Shown: positions 33,125 through 46,020, counted from the stretch's first letter. The stretch is 64,000 nucleotides of DNA from Talinum fruticosum (GCA_021018815.1 JAITYX010000122.1:62001-126000); one strand, 5' to 3'. Numbers and translations are program-made. Notes: a model not told the origin generated them from the letters alone.

Positions 33125-35263
33125 TCATCCCATGTGTGGATATCGAATCAGCTGCAAGTCCGGGAATGGGAGCCAAGGGTACGGATGGTGGTGGGAAGAA
33201 GAAATCAACACTTTCACCACAGATGTGAAAGGAGATCTTCCCCGCAGTACATCAATCACAGCTCCTGCAGTTGGTAGAAATGGTCTCCCTAAAATAATAG
33301 GGACTCGGATGCTCTCATCCATATCCATCACCATAAAATCATAGGGAACAACAAACTTCCCTACTTGAATAGGTACATCCTCCAAAATACCCACGGGGCA
33401 CCGAACGGACTGATCTGCGAGTTGAATGGAGATATTTATGGGTTATTGATCACCTAGTTGAAGCTTCATGTAGAGTGGAAGTGGCATCACGCTCACACTT
33501 GCTCCGAGATCACTAAAGGCTCTATCAATCTCCACCCCCTTAATTGAGCAAGGAATAGAAAAATTTCCCGGATCTTGCAGCTTAGAAGGTGACTTGCTTT
33601 GCGAACCGCACTACACACCTCCCCATGATTATTACAAAAACATCCTCCAACCTAGTCTTCTTGGAGAGAATCTCCCTTAAAAACTTAAGATAGGAAGATG
33701 TCTCCTTGATAGCCTCCAAGAATGGCATGTTGATGTAGACCTTCTTTAACATATCAACAAATTTCAAAAACCTAGGCTCCAACAATCTCCGAGGATATAG
33801 TACATGTGGTCGATATGGGCGTACAGGAGGTGTTTTGGTGGCATGCTCATCTCGAACTCCGAATTGGGCTATGCTAATTAACCTGAGTAGTACTGTGCTT
33901 GTCTTCCTGCAAAATCATAACAGGACTCTCTACTAACTCGCACTACAGGTTTGAACAGAGCATTCACATGGACCCTAGGATTGATCTCTCGGCTGGCCCG
34001 GCAAATGCCCTTGAGGTCTAGAAAGATGGCTCACTTGTTGGGCTATTTGGGATATCTGGGTCTCCAGGATCTTGTGGTGGGTAGACATGCCCTCAAACTT
34101 AGAAGTCAATTGCTTGATATATTCACCTAAGGCCTCATTTGTTCTAGATCGTGTTTGAATGAAACTTTCCATGAGGCTATCTAGATTTGACTTCGAGGTG
34201 GGGTTTGAGATGCTTGGATTGAAGGAGGCCCTAGGCTGAAAACCAGGTGGCATAGGATTGTTATTCCTGTAAGAAAAATTGGGGCGATTCCTCAATCCAG
34301 GGTTGTAGGTTTGAGAGTGTGGATCATTTTGTGGTCTAGAATTGAAGTTCTACAAGGCATTCGCTTGCTCAATAGTTTGGAAATCAACTTGGCACTCAGC
34401 GAGCCACATGTCCTTGCACTCCACATATCTCACAAACTACATATCCCTTATTTGCAACACTTAAGGAACCACTCGGAAGTAGATACTGCACTCACTCGCT
34501 CTAATTTTTAACTAAGAGCCTCCACTTTGCTAGCTAGGAGAGGTATAGAATCAATCTCATGCATCCCTCCTTTCTTCGGAACCGACTTTTCACTGCCCCA
34601 ATGATAGCTGTTGGAAGCCATGTTCTCAATAAGGGCCTTGGCTTCACTTTCACCCTTAGCCATGACGAGCAACTCCTGCAGCTGCATCTATAGAAATCCG
34701 AATACGGGGAGGTAGCCCATTGTAGAAAGTCTGCAGGAGCATCCATTCGGGAATGCCATGGTGAGGACACTTCTTTTGGAGATCCTTGTAACGCTCCCAA
34801 GCCTCGTAGAGTAACTCTCCATCCTCCAAGCAAAAGGTGGAGATAGCGTTCCTTAATTTCGCGGTCTTGCTTGGGGAAAGAACTTTGCCATGAACGCCTT
34901 CGACAAAGCTTCCCAAGTGGCGTACTTGTTGGGGTCCTCATTCAACAACCAATCCTTGGCTCTATCTTTTAACGAGAAGGGAAAGAGCTTAAGGCGGAGG
35001 GCTTCATCGGTGAAGTTGTTGATCTTCACAGTTCCACACTTCTCCAAGAAGGAGTTGATGTGTTGAATGGCATTTTCGATGGGAAGCCCTCCAAAAGCAT
35101 CTTGCCGCACAAAGCGAATGAGCGACATCTTCACCTCAAAATCCTCTGCGGCGACATTCGGCCCAACGATGGTCGAAATTGCCCCGGACGCACTAGGGAT
35201 GGCATAGTTGCGGTCCTTGTTCCGCCATTCTTTTCTCTCTTCTCCGCCTTCTCGCAACTGCAC
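33125..35263 (-). pseudogene. Athila-like gag and protease, disrupted
   Basis: The gag N-terminal half (34853-35263) contains FGGLPIENAIQHINSFLEKC and LKLFPFSLKDRAKDWL, the classical retrotrans_gag signature. It continues in another frame at 34656-34916 (ELLYEAWERYKDLQKKCPHH). Its C-terminal part (33975-34295) is Asn/Pro/Ser-rich with a coiled segment. The aspartic protease follows: the catalytic DLGAS motif at about 33500-33520, then IILGRPFLPTAGAVIDV at 33125-33394. The frame is broken at several points. The first codons of gag abut the truncated 5' LTR directly, so leader and primer site are gone and this copy cannot prime reverse transcription. Confidence 0.85.
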
Positions 35264-36575
35264 TCATTTTCAAATACTAAATCCACCTAAAAACTCTAAT
35301 CTAGGTAAAAACTCGGTTCGACGAGTGATTTAGTTTTCAGATTCAACTAATAACAAAAACAACTATGAGAGATCAATGAATAACAAGCCTTAGATTGGGA
35401 TTAATCACACTACTATGCCCGAAATCAACATCAAATACCTCCCGAGATTGGCCTATGCTAGCAGTTTAGAAGGGGAGACACCAAATTAAACCTATCTTCG
35501 CCTACTTTTGAAGGTCAAAGACTAATCTTGCACAATCTAATCACCTATTTTCATAGGATTAATAAAGAGCAAAATCATAAAGAATGAATCTCACAACCCC
35601 GATTAAAACCTTAATTATTTTCATAATGAAGTTCTAATCGCTCACAACGTCATTCTAGGTAAGTTTTCATCTTTCGATGTTTACAAAACCCTATAAAAAC
35701 ATATGAGTCCTCTTTCGAGGAAATCAATGAAAAAGTGATGAGCGAAGTGAATTCTAACACAACAAGCATAGAACAATTCAATTGGCATTCAATTCATGAT
35801 TATCAAGGCATAATAGGGATCAATCCCAACCTAAGTAGAGAAATTAGCCTCTAAACATGATACTAAACAATTGGCGAGAATTTAGGGAACATAGCCATGG
35901 AGAAACGAAGAGAAATTGTGAAGAAAAGATAAAGAGAAGAAATTACGATTACTGAATAAAAACTTGAAGTGATTCAATCATACATAAACTTGGAGTAGAA
36001 AATTAGAATTGAGTGTTCTTGATTCTCTCTTGGGGGTGCCTCTCAAAACCCTAGCTAAAATTTAGAATTCTGGAGAAAGATCCCTCAAAATTACAATTTG
36101 GAAACTTAAATATCCGCGGAAACAGTGAGTCGCACGGCCGTGCAATGTCGCTCGGAGTACCGTGAGAAATTCTACCGCATTTTCGCGCAACCCGTGCGAC
36201 TTGGCACGGGGGCTATGCGAAAACTCGAACTCTCTGCCCATTTCGCAGGGGGCTGTGCGAAAACCCCGAAGTCTCTGCCCATTTCGCACAACTCGTGCAA
36301 CTTCACACGGGGGTCGTGCAACTTCTCTTAATGTGTTTTAGGCTTCTTTCTTGCCTCTTCTTGGGCCCGAACTCTCCTCTTCATCGCTTTTCATCAAATT
36401 AGCCTCGAATCTCTCTAATTTAAGCCCAAAAACTTGTAATAAAGAGATTTACGAGCTTAGGTGACAATAAAGAGAAAATAAGCAAAATATAACCCAAAAC
36501 TAAATATAAATCATTGAAATCATCACAAAATTGGGTTAGATAATGCCTTAAAAATCGATAAAAAGAGGTTTAACA
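35264..36575 (-). repeat. Athila-like 5' LTR, inner end deleted (1312 bp)
   Basis: Aligns with 30500-31809 but stops at 'ctcattttcaaatac'. The remaining 80 bp or so of the LTR, the primer-binding site and the leader are missing, and gag sequence starts at once. A second palindrome cluster lies at about 36128-36323. Confidence 0.88.
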
Positions 36576-38493
36576 ATGAGATTGATCTTGGCGGGATAAG
36601 TGAATCCACCTTCTCGGATCTCAAGCTTAACGAGAGATGGGGATGACATTGCTGAAGTTGAGCTCGAAAAGAGTCATAATAGAAGAACTAAGACAACTCA
36701 AACCGAGCCAACTCAAAATGCTATGACTCGGAATAAACAAATTCAAGAGCCAGCTCGGATTGCTGAAAAACGAGGCCGGTGCGTGAAGCTCATTAAGAGC
36801 AACCAACCGAAGATCAGCCTATTCAACCAACAAACTTGGTAAATCGGAGGACAGGTAGAGCTTTCAAATATGCTTCTAGTCACTAACCCGAGAACATACT
36901 TTCCGATATCAATAGTGGGGTAAGAACTCATTCTTCTTTACAAAATCTATATGCATTTTCAGCATTCATATCATTAATCGAACCTAAAAATCTATTAGAA
37001 GCCTTAACCGAACCTGAATGGGAAGAGGCCATGCAAGAAGAGTTAAATCAATTTGAAAGAAACCAAGTCCGGACTCGACCAAATGACTTTCCGACCACCC
37101 AGTAATAGAAACCAAATGGGTTTTCAAGAATAAACTGGATAAGGAAAGGTTGGTAGTCGAAATAAGGCTAGATTAGTTGCTCAGGGGTAGAATAGAGAAT
37201 TGATTGTGGGGAAATCTTTGCACCTGTTGCTAGTATTGAGGCAATCAGAATTCTCTTAGCATTTGCATCTAGCATGAACATCAAGCTTTATCAAATGGAT
37301 GTCAAATGTGCATTTCTCAATGGTTATATTCAAGAAGAAGTTTATGTTGAGCAACCCCTGGATTTGAAAATTCGGAATTTCGAAATTATGTTTTCGAATT
37401 GCAAAAGGATTTATATAGTCTTAAATAAGCTCCCAGAGCTTGGTATGAAAGACTAAGCAATTTCTTGGTTGAAAATGATTTCACAAGAGGTCAGATTGAC
37501 AAAACTCTTTTCACAAAAACCAAGGGGAATGATTTTCTCATCATTCGGATCTATGTTGATGATATTATTTTTGGAGCTACTAATGAAACTCTATGCCAAG
37601 AGTTTTCGAGTTGACGAGATAGGAGTTCCAAATGAGCATGATAAGAGAACTCAATTTCTTCCTTGGTCTACAAATCAAGCAAGAAAAGGATGGAATCTAT
37701 GTCCATCAATCGAAGTACACCAAGGAGTCATTGAAGAAATACAAGCTACAAGATGTGAAGCATGCAGCAACACCTATAAGTAGCAGTTTGAAACTAGACT
37801 TAGACGAGAAAGGTAAAGTCGTAGATTAGAAACTCAACAGAGGTATGATTGGATCTCTACTTTATCTCACATCTAGTAGGCCGGATATCATGTTTAGTGT
37901 CTGCCTTTGTGCAAGATTTCAAGCTAACCCTAAGGAATCACATCTCACAACGAGTGAAGAAAATCTTTAGATATCTTGCAGGGACTTAAAATCTTGGTCT
38001 ATGTTTTTTAAGAACTCAAAACCGACTCTTACTAGATACTCGGATACTAACTATGCTGGATACAAGGTTTGTAAAAATAGCATATCAAGAGCATGCCAAT
38101 TTTTGAGTCAATCACTCATCTCCCGGCACTCAACGAAACAGAACTCGGTTGCGCTATCAACTATTGAGGCTGAGTACATTGCGGTTAGAGCTTCTTGTGT
38201 TCAGATTCTCTTGATCAAGCAACACTTGAAAGATCTTAGATTATCATTCACATCTATTCCAATCAAGTGTGACAACCAAAGTGCAATAAGCATCACTAAG
38301 AATCTAGTTCGAGCACTCAAAGACAAAGCATATTGAGGTCAAGTATCATTTTCTAAGAGACCATTCCGAGAAAGGTAATATTGAACTTGAGTTTATTCCT
38401 ACAAAATTTTAATTAGCTGATATTTTCACTAAGCCTCTAAGTGAAGATCAGTTTTGCTTTATTGGGAATGAACTTGGCATGTTAAATGCATGA
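36576..38493 (+). pseudogene. Sirevirus RT-RNase H, disrupted
   Basis: Continues the copia polyprotein after the nested insertion. RT begins with EPEWEEAMQEELNQFERNQV (about 37010) and has MDVKCAFLNGYIQEEVYVEQ (about 37295). The catalytic YVDD box lies in IYVDDIIFGATNE (about 37550), followed by LNFFLGLQIKQEKDGIYVHQ (about 37650). RNase H has its acidic residues in SDTNYAG (about 38040), IEAEY (about 38165) and CDNQSA (about 38270). The end is LADIFTKPL (about 38415) and a stop at 38491-38493. Catalytic boxes survive but stops and frameshifts interrupt, for example around 37105, 37195 and 37970. Confidence 0.88.
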
Positions 38494-38736
38494 TTATCCG
38501 AGTGATTGCATGAATTATTCTATTATGATTAATTGTTACATGCCTTGAGTAGATAGCAAATGGATCGAGTTGACTAAGAATGAGACCGAGCTATGAGTTA
38601 TCAAGTTTACGAGTGTGTTCCGAGTCACTTAGACACCTTATCGAGTCGGACTCAAATTATGAGCAAAATGGACATCAAAATTACGAGGTCATCTCTAGAT
38701 AAATGGAGAATCTCATAAATGTTTTCGAAGATCCTT

Positions 38737-38739
<3 letters not shown>

Positions 38740-38782
<43 letters not shown>
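38740..38782. repeat. (CT)n microsatellite
   Basis: About 21 uninterrupted CT units between RNase H and the env-like ORF. Confidence 0.95.
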
Positions 38783-38785
<3 letters not shown>

Positions 38786-39100
38786 CTCTTTCACATGAAC
38801 AGTCAGCAAAAACTAGTCGTTGGAAGAAAGCGGATCGGAAAACTAGCCGTTACTAGCGCAGCGAGACTCAACTGGTCGATAATCATTGCTTGGTAATTGA
38901 GTCGAAAGTCGATTGGAAGCTTTTTCTCACAATAAATAGCACCACTTCACTTCCTTTCTTCTACTTTACCCACCACTTGCTCTCTCGCTCTCTTTGCTCT
39001 CAAACCCACTTACTCTAGCACTCATATTCTCTCTCTGTTTCGAACCTTTTGTGTTCTCTACTCTCTCTTATTTCTCTCAAATAATCTACACTCTCTAACC

Positions 39101-40800
39101 ATGCCTAAGAGAGGATCTACTATGGAAGGAGGCTCGGCCACCAAGAAGGCCAGAACTAAGTCCACTCATGCTGAGGCTGCACAAAAAGGCAAAGAGCCTA
39201 CCTCGGAAGACCCAAAGCACAACGTCACCCAACACGTCATTCTAGACTATAAGTTCTTTCTAAAGACCTCCTTCTCCTGGTTAAAACACATCACCAAAAC
39301 CGGTGTGTACAACTATCTTTGTTTACGTGAGTATGTCTACCCGGACCTTGTGTCTTAATTCTACACTCACATGACAGCCAACAAGGGCGTCATCACTTCT
39401 CTTGTTCAAGGTAAAACCGTTCGAATCAATCTGTCCTTACTTCATAAATCTTCAATGTGAGACCCTCTTTCTCAACTCCAATCCAATTCCTTTCACTAAA
39501 GTATATGATGAATTCTTTGAAAAATACACTAAAGAACCTCCTCAATCCGGAAAGAATTTTTCTTTAACTCGGATGACCTTAGAAGCCGGGCTTCGTTTTT
39601 CATTCCGATGAGGACATTCTTCTCTTATTATCCGTCTAAAGAGAACCCCAACTCCAAATTTTTAAAGGTTCTCTATGACATTCTCGAGGCCTACGAAGTA
39701 GACCTCTTTCCATTCATCTTGGAAGAAATAACCTCTATTCTTACCGACTCTAAGAAGACTCCATATCCTTTCGGAGCTCTTCTCACTGTTGTTTTCAATC
39801 GGTTTGGGGTCCCTCTTCCTTCGACCCTCAATCTTTCCTAGAGTCTACTATTTGTCTTGGCGAAGTGAACTTATGGGTCTTGGATACCAGGAAGTCAAGC
39901 TTGGTGTCTAGGTTCGCTCGTCCGAGTTACCACCCCTCCTCCTCCACCTCGGACTCGGACAACTCCGGAGGTCCCATGTTTGACTACTAGACCTTCTACT
40001 TCTCTGCTTGCACCTTCGTAGAGCTTCTTGAGAATGTGGCCAACAAACTTTCTTCTCTTCCTTTAGAGTTGAAATCAACTGCGAACGCTTTCTAGGCTTA
40101 CATCCCAACTCGACTCGATGCAAAGCCGGGCTCGGACTCGGCTCAAGGAGAGTCAAAATCTGATTTCGAGCTGAAGGAGGTGATCAAGGAACAACGCGAT
40201 CAAATTCGGTGCCTCCAAGAGAGAAGATCAAAGGCAGCCGAGGAATCAAAATCCTCTGAAAAATCTGAGTCCTCCAGCCCTTCTAAGTCCAACTTAGAAG
40301 AAGTTGAAGAAGGAGAGGTTGAAGGAGGAGAAGAAGACAAAGAAGAAAAAGAGGAAGGAGTTGCTCATCTTGAGGACCAAGGCAACAAAGAACCCGAGGT
40401 GATCTCTTTAGATCACACTCGAGTGCCTCGAAGAGGGTGGTGAAGTTGGCCGGTTTATTGCCCCTGCCTCATAGTCTCGGCCAGCAACGAGTCTTTAAGG
40501 AAGAACAAGAAGAAGAAGAAGAAGACGATATGCTTTTGGTTCATAGAACCAGAATTTCTCCACTTCCGGATGTACCCATTCTGCAACCACCTTGCCCAGC
40601 TACTTCCATTCAAGCATATAGGCGCAGGTGCACGGCTCGTTCTTCAACCTCACGCCGATCGCCCCTCCCTCCTAATTTCAAACTCAGATTTTCTTTGTTT
40701 TCTTTATTTTATTTTGTTTGTCCAACATCTTCCGTAATTACATGTTCTTTCCTCCCTCATTTTGTTATTTTTGCTGAAATGCATAGGGGAGAGAAAAGAT
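39101..40800 (+). pseudogene. Sirevirus envelope-like third ORF, disrupted
   Basis: Sits between RNase H and the 3' LTR, the place of the extra ORF of Sireviruses. Starts at ATG 39101 (MPKRGSTMEGGSATKKARTK), giving a Lys/Arg-rich N-terminus. Frames at 39402-39611 and 39608-39841 form the body (PYFINLQCETLFLNSNPIPF; YDILEAYEVDLFPFILEEIT), separated by stops. A predicted coiled-coil/acidic segment follows at 40170-40443 (EVIKEQRDQIRCLQERR, then a Glu/Ser-rich tract). The tail to about 40800 contains a Glu run. No signal peptide or clear membrane helix was seen. Its function in plant copia elements is unproven; the 'envelope-like' name rests on position. Confidence 0.7.
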
Positions 40801-41180
40801 AGAAAAATAGATGTTTGGTTTAGGAGGGGTTTATCCCTTAGTTGTTTTCTGAGTTTACTTTACTTTATTTTGTTCTTGTACAAGTGTTTCGCGCAACGAA
40901 TGAAATACGCTAATTTCATCATTAATATCTTATTTCGAGCATAATTGTTTCGAGTATATATTTTATCTTTTGCTCCGATATTATCTCTTTACTCTTTAAC
41001 ATCTCTGCTCCGATTACTTCAAGAAACATGTTTTAAGTTATGTTTTGATCCGAGCTGAACTTATAAATGTTCATCATTATTTTTTTACTCGATAAATACT
41101 CTATGCTCCGATCATTCTCTATGGAAACATAACTCTCTGAACTGACTAGTTTCTATCTTAAGTATAGAATGTCTTTTATC

Positions 41181-41192
41181 AAAAAGGGGAGA
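41181..41192 (+). other. polypurine tract of the Sirevirus
   Basis: AAAAAGGGGAGA lies one base before the 3' LTR start. Confidence 0.85.
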
Positions 41193-41193
41193 T

Positions 41194-42617
41194 TGAAAAC
41201 TCAAGTATAACTCTCTTCTCTTTTAGGTTTTGATTCTAAGTTATTATAAGCTTTATAGAAACTCATATCTAAGTTTTCACCTTGTTCGACCCACTCAAAA
41301 ACCATTCTTCAAGCATAATATTTCTTAACTATGTTTCGACCCACTCGGACACAACTCGGAACAGTCGCATGAGTAAATAATTTCTCTAACACTTTTGTTA
41401 TGAGCACCGACTTTGTGTTTCAAGTGAAAATGAATTACACTGTTAATTATTCATTCTAAGTCAGTTTATTTATTAAGAATTATTTACTTAATTAAGTGTA
41501 TGTATTCTAATTATTTATTCTTTCTAACTTGATCATTTTAAGGATTGACTCATAATAGAATTTGAACCTAATGAATATTAGACTCGGAAAATTCCATTCT
41601 TTTAGGTTGAAGATAATTAAGGGCTTAGTTACTTTGATTTAATTATTACTTTTTCTTAATCTTGAACCAAAGTATTTTTATACTTTGAGTACCACTCGTG
41701 ATTTGCTTTTGTATGTTAATTAAACAAACCTAATCTACTTTTGAAATACAAAAGTTGTCGGGTTCTAGCCGTTAAACACCGCGCAGACGTAAATTACCCA
41801 TTTCCGGACATGACTTAGGCACCGTGTTAAGGTTGTTTATTTACAAAACTGAAAAACTTCAACTTTGAGTTTAATGGTTGTTTCCATCCCACATTTCAAT
41901 CACCACCGGAGGGACGGACCATCTTTTGAGCCAATGATCACTACACAACGTTCACATCTCAACGAGATCTTGTTATGAGTGACTCGGACTAGCCATTACA
42001 ACGAGATATTGAAGCTCACCAGTCCGAACAAGTCTCAACAGTCGTTCTACCTTGGTGCTTATAAATAAAAGTCACTCCACAAGACTTAAAGATTGTTGGA
42101 ACCGAACACATTCTACTCTTACTCAATCTTCTAGCTTTTACAACTCCAAATCTGTAATCTCTTACTTTTGAGTTGTAAAGAAAGTCTTGTAATCACTTCT
42201 ACTCTTTACGTTCTTTGTAAGTCCCCTGGACTGAGGTGTAAGGAGTAATTCAGCTCATTTATCCTCGACTGTAAGGGTTAACTCGGTCAGGAAGTACTAG
42301 ATCGGATAAGGAAGCATCTAAGTCTAGAAAAACTTGTAAAGGAATTGTCTAAGGGAGCAATTATGGTTAGAGTCAGTCTTTTGTAATTGAGGATTCAATT
42401 AGTGGATTTGACTTGGTGCTTGGAATAGCACTATCCGTGGTTTTCCGCCCCGAAGGGTTTCCATGTATTTACGAGTGTTTAATTTTCCGAGTCCAATCTC
42501 GACTCGGAATTAGTTTCGTTTCGATATGTGCAAAATTGTTTGTTTTTTCTAAAAATCTTCCATCACCCTATTCATCCCCCTCCAAGGTAACTTAACCTCT
42601 CCAAGAGCAAACCTTCA
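41194..42617 (+). repeat. Sirevirus 3' LTR (1424 bp)
   Basis: Begins TGAAAACTC and ends CCTTCA. Aligns throughout with 25845-27265 with substitutions spread along it, many of them C/T or G/A changes, plus CG/CAG exchanges. Confidence 0.92.
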
Positions 42618-43480
42618 ATAACAAATTCAAAAAGGAAGGAAGACCTTCACCTATGTATTGAATAATTTTATCTTTCAGTTATTTCACGAGTACATTGTAT
42701 TTGTTCACTTCACGGCGTTATGTTTGTAGGTTATGGTTGTAGGGTTTTGAACCCCAAAATGCTTCCCTGATTTATTTCAACTACCAATTTAGCTTTTCGG
42801 AACTTCTCCATACTAATCACAACGTTATGTATTTCATAGTACATTGTATTTGTCTATCCCTCGATCATAGGATACATACTAATAAGTTGTGGTTGTGTCC
42901 AATGGAACTCACAGACAAAACAAATGAAGACATCCCACGTTAGTAATGTCGTCATCCCGGGATGGGGGACTGTACCACATACCGTGGTTGAGTCCAATGA
43001 AAATGGCTGGATAACTTTTAACAACATCCCGATTTTACAATGTCGTCATCCTAGGATTGCCAACTTCTTTTGTAATGGGCCGTTTGTCCGAACTTAGAAC
43101 ACCTTAATGTTATGTAATTCACTTGCAAAACATTGAAAATACTTAGCAATGTTATATATGTGAAACAATGACCAAAATGTTTCCGGACCCAAAAAGGCAT
43201 ACCAAAACTACACACCCATATGGTTAGGGACCTTACATTACCAAAAAAGAAAACAATGGGAGGATGCCAAAGCATCCTACAATAAATACATGTTACATTT
43301 CAGGTCATAGTCCTTTGAAAAAGAATTATGTACCTAAAAACAACATAACGTATTTCCATCAATGTTGGAAATGATTGCGTAATAGCCAAAAGAAAACGTG
43401 TACGAATGCCATTGCCAGCAATCATTATTTAGTTATTAATTCCAACTTCAGGTAGGGTATTGACCCAAAAACAAGTTTTC
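42618..43480. other. unassigned sequence between Sirevirus and MULE
   Basis: No coding signal. Contains two related segments near 42925-42970 and 43021-43060 sharing 'aatgtcgtcatcc', and two copies of 'gtacattgtatttg' (42693, 42840). These may be subterminal repeats of the adjacent MULE, whose ends I could not define. Confidence 0.4.
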
Positions 43481-46020
43481 AATAAAGATAACGTCACCTG
43501 AGTAATATGAATCAAAGTCGGCTTGAACATTTGTACAAGTGTTCTTGTTGTGTCCACTTTTGCCATATTTCAAGCACCTCTTCAATTTTAAACCTTGAGT
43601 TTGAGAATTGTACCTCTTTATCCTTGGTTGTCCACTTGCTCATGCATTTGTTGGGGAAGCATGTCGGTTAAAGTCCTCGCCGAGGTCCTCCTTTCTTACA
43701 CTTGGCCTGTGTTGTCATCAATAATCGCCATGTCATGCATCTCCATGGGGTGCACAACATTCATGTAAACTATTTTCTATGGGGCCTTGTAATACTCATA
43801 AACCCACAACTTCAACTTCTCGATCACTACCATCACATGGTTGCACAACAACCCGCATAGTTGTCACCTCCTACAATTGCATGTCCGATTTGTGAGGTTG
43901 ATTTTCAACCAGTTAAAGTTGGTTAACCGTACACTAAATTCCCTTATGCTATAGTTGTACATTTGGACATGAATAACAAAACCCAACTTCTCCAACATCT
44001 TCTTCAACTTCTTCTCATTCCTCTTTAAGACATCATTTTTCCACCCTTGCACCTCCAACTTATGCATGTCCATGTTCCTTCCCAGCTTCTAAAGATGACC
44101 GAGACAGCAACCATGGGATAAACAATGGCCTTAAATGACGCATCGAGTTGCTCTCCACTGGGTTAGTGTCCATCTTACCCGAACATTTTTAATGAGTTTT
44201 AATGTTGCCCAATGCTCTAGTTCATTATGTTTTACCCATGCAGTCAATTCTTATTTATACGATGTTAGCTCATCCAATACGATATCGTACTCCAAAGGCT
44301 TTGGTACATATGCTACCTTATTGAAAATTTCCTTGATTAGATCCTTCAATGTGTCTTTATAGATTCATAATTTTGCGAGTAGAACTTACAAAGTTCTCCC
44401 TCGGATGCCTAACATAACAATTATGGTTCTTAGACCCAAATACCGTCGGCACAACATACAACAGCCCACGATGCCTATCCGTCATTGTTCTTAGCGGATA
44501 CAATAGCATACATGACATCAAACATGTTGTCGTCCGCATCTAGGTCAACCGCTTCTATCGAGTGTACTATTATACGAACTACTCAAATGTGCCCCATCCA
44601 CGAACAACATTTTCCTAAATCCCATGATGACTCCATTCAATGATTTGTCATAAGAAACAAATATAGGCTTGAACCTTACTTCTTTCAACTCACATAATGC
44701 CCTCGAATCAAGATTTGCCCGGACCATAGCAGACATACATCCAAGGCATAAGCTCGTATCGATCCTCCGGTAGTCCCATCACTAACATAAGCACATGCTC
44801 GGGAGCCCTCCATGCATGCTTGTATGCCAATTGCGTCCCCATCTCAAGTGCCAAATCTTTTATGATCTCGATTGGTGTATAATTAGCAGAATATCAAACC
44901 TTCGAGTTAATCAACCGTGATAACATATTCGCTCTCATTCTTTGTTTCCCCATTAGCCCATCTAACATTGGTTACCAACACTATGACTATGCTTACCTCT
45001 CGAAGTCCTTTGCTATCACCCTCATCCATTCCTTTAACACCCCGAATACAAATGTAAAAATCACAACCTTCGAGCATCATGCTCTACGATAATACGTTGT
45101 TTGCAACTCCTCTTGAAACATTACTCAAATTTATTTGCAATTGCATACTTCCTCATGTTACATCTAAAGCAATCAAATGAGGCAAATAATTTGCCCTTTC
45201 CTTTAATTAAATTTCTCATATAATCATCCTCGACGATAACACTCATATTGTAATCTAGAGTATGACCACACCACTCGTTCATTATCTAATTCCGAACTAT
45301 AGTTTGGCGAGTGCACTCATCTCGTGTTGTTGTCGGATAAGTAAATGGGTTTCTTTTCCATCTTTCGGACCGAACCCGTAACCTCAATCACTCGCATGCT
45401 GCCCTAATTCTATGTCTATCCTAATTAATTCATAAAAAATATACAATTCGAGTAACTTAATATTTAGTTTTAAAAAATAAAAATAAAAATAAAAATATGT
45501 ATAACACCACCACCACTTACATTCCAAATTGCAAATCTTGTTCGTCCATCAACTTTGTCCAACATAGCATTAAAATGATAAGCACAACCTATAACCCAAA
45601 CACCAACACTAATAGAAAAGGATCAACTCGGCAACTCTTCCATTCATATTCTCTACCACCAATCTAACACACAAACCTTCCTGCTCGACAACATACAAAT
45701 ATGCATGATGTTCGTTCTCCTTTATTATGTTCACAACATTATAATCTCTAACAAAAGATAGTAATACTCTCCTATCAAATTTCACATTATGCCACAATTT
45801 ATGTCTCTTCAACTCATTACCGATTACTTCTTCCACCAACTTACAAATTGCATCGACAACCATATCCTTCATGATCCACACACAATGGTTCCTCCTCCGA
45901 TGTACTTCATATTCTATTCACTCTATTGTCTAAGTACCTACTGACCGACACATATACAAGTAACTCCTTCGATCTATGAACCCTTCCACTTGCAATTTCA
46001 AGTACCATCTATAACCATAC
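43481..46020 (-). pseudogene. Mutator-like (MULE) transposase, decayed
   Basis: Minus strand, N to C: an N-terminal domain at 45881-45609 (RHKLWHNVKFDRRVLLSFVR); a long, stop-ridden middle; the MULE transposase core at 44736-44545 (FKPIFVSYDKSLNGVIMGFR then KMLFVDGAHLSSSY), continuing near 44530 with ADDNMFDVMYAIVSAKNNDG; a SWIM zinc finger near 43885-43840 (TCNCRR-stop-QLCGLLCNH) in which the usual Trp codon is a TGA stop (43861-43863); and a worn CCHC knuckle near 43570 with one Cys replaced by Tyr. Cut-and-paste transposases of this family bind terminal repeats and make 9 bp duplications. No terminal repeats were resolved. Confidence 0.8.

Larger units (their letters stand above)
30417..36575 (-). 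mobile_element. Athila-like Ty3/gypsy element nested in the Sirevirus, gag-PR only
   Basis: Inserted on the minus strand with a perfect duplication ATGAG (30412-30416 and 36576-36580). The copia integrase reads straight across when it is removed. Minus-strand order: 5' LTR 36575-35264, gag 35263-about 33975, protease about 33520-33125, a long region without RT, RNase H or integrase similarity, polypurine tract 31822-31810, 3' LTR 31809-30417. The gag (motif FGGLPIENAIQHINSFLEKC) and protease (DLGAS, LGRPFLPTAGAVIDV) are of the Athila/Tat type. LTR divergence of a few percent is lower than that of the host Sirevirus, as nesting requires. Confidence 0.9.
25845..42617 (+). mobile_element. Sirevirus-like Ty1/copia element with env-like ORF, about 10.6 kb without nested insert
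   Basis: LTRs of 1421 bp (25845-27265) and 1424 bp (41194-42617) flank a copia-order internal region: gag, protease, integrase, RT, RNase H. A further ORF follows between RNase H and the 3' LTR. Copia domain order plus this extra 3' ORF is the hallmark of the Sirevirus (SIRE/Maximus) lineage. Flanks ATACC (25840-25844) and ATAAC (42618-42622) agree at four of five bases. The LTRs differ by several percent, more than those of the nested element. Frameshifts, stops and an integrase active-site change make it defective. Confidence 0.88.

Noticed and set aside
39908..40156. minus-strand frame opposite the env-like ORF
   Set aside because: Antisense shadow of a diverged coding region; no domain.
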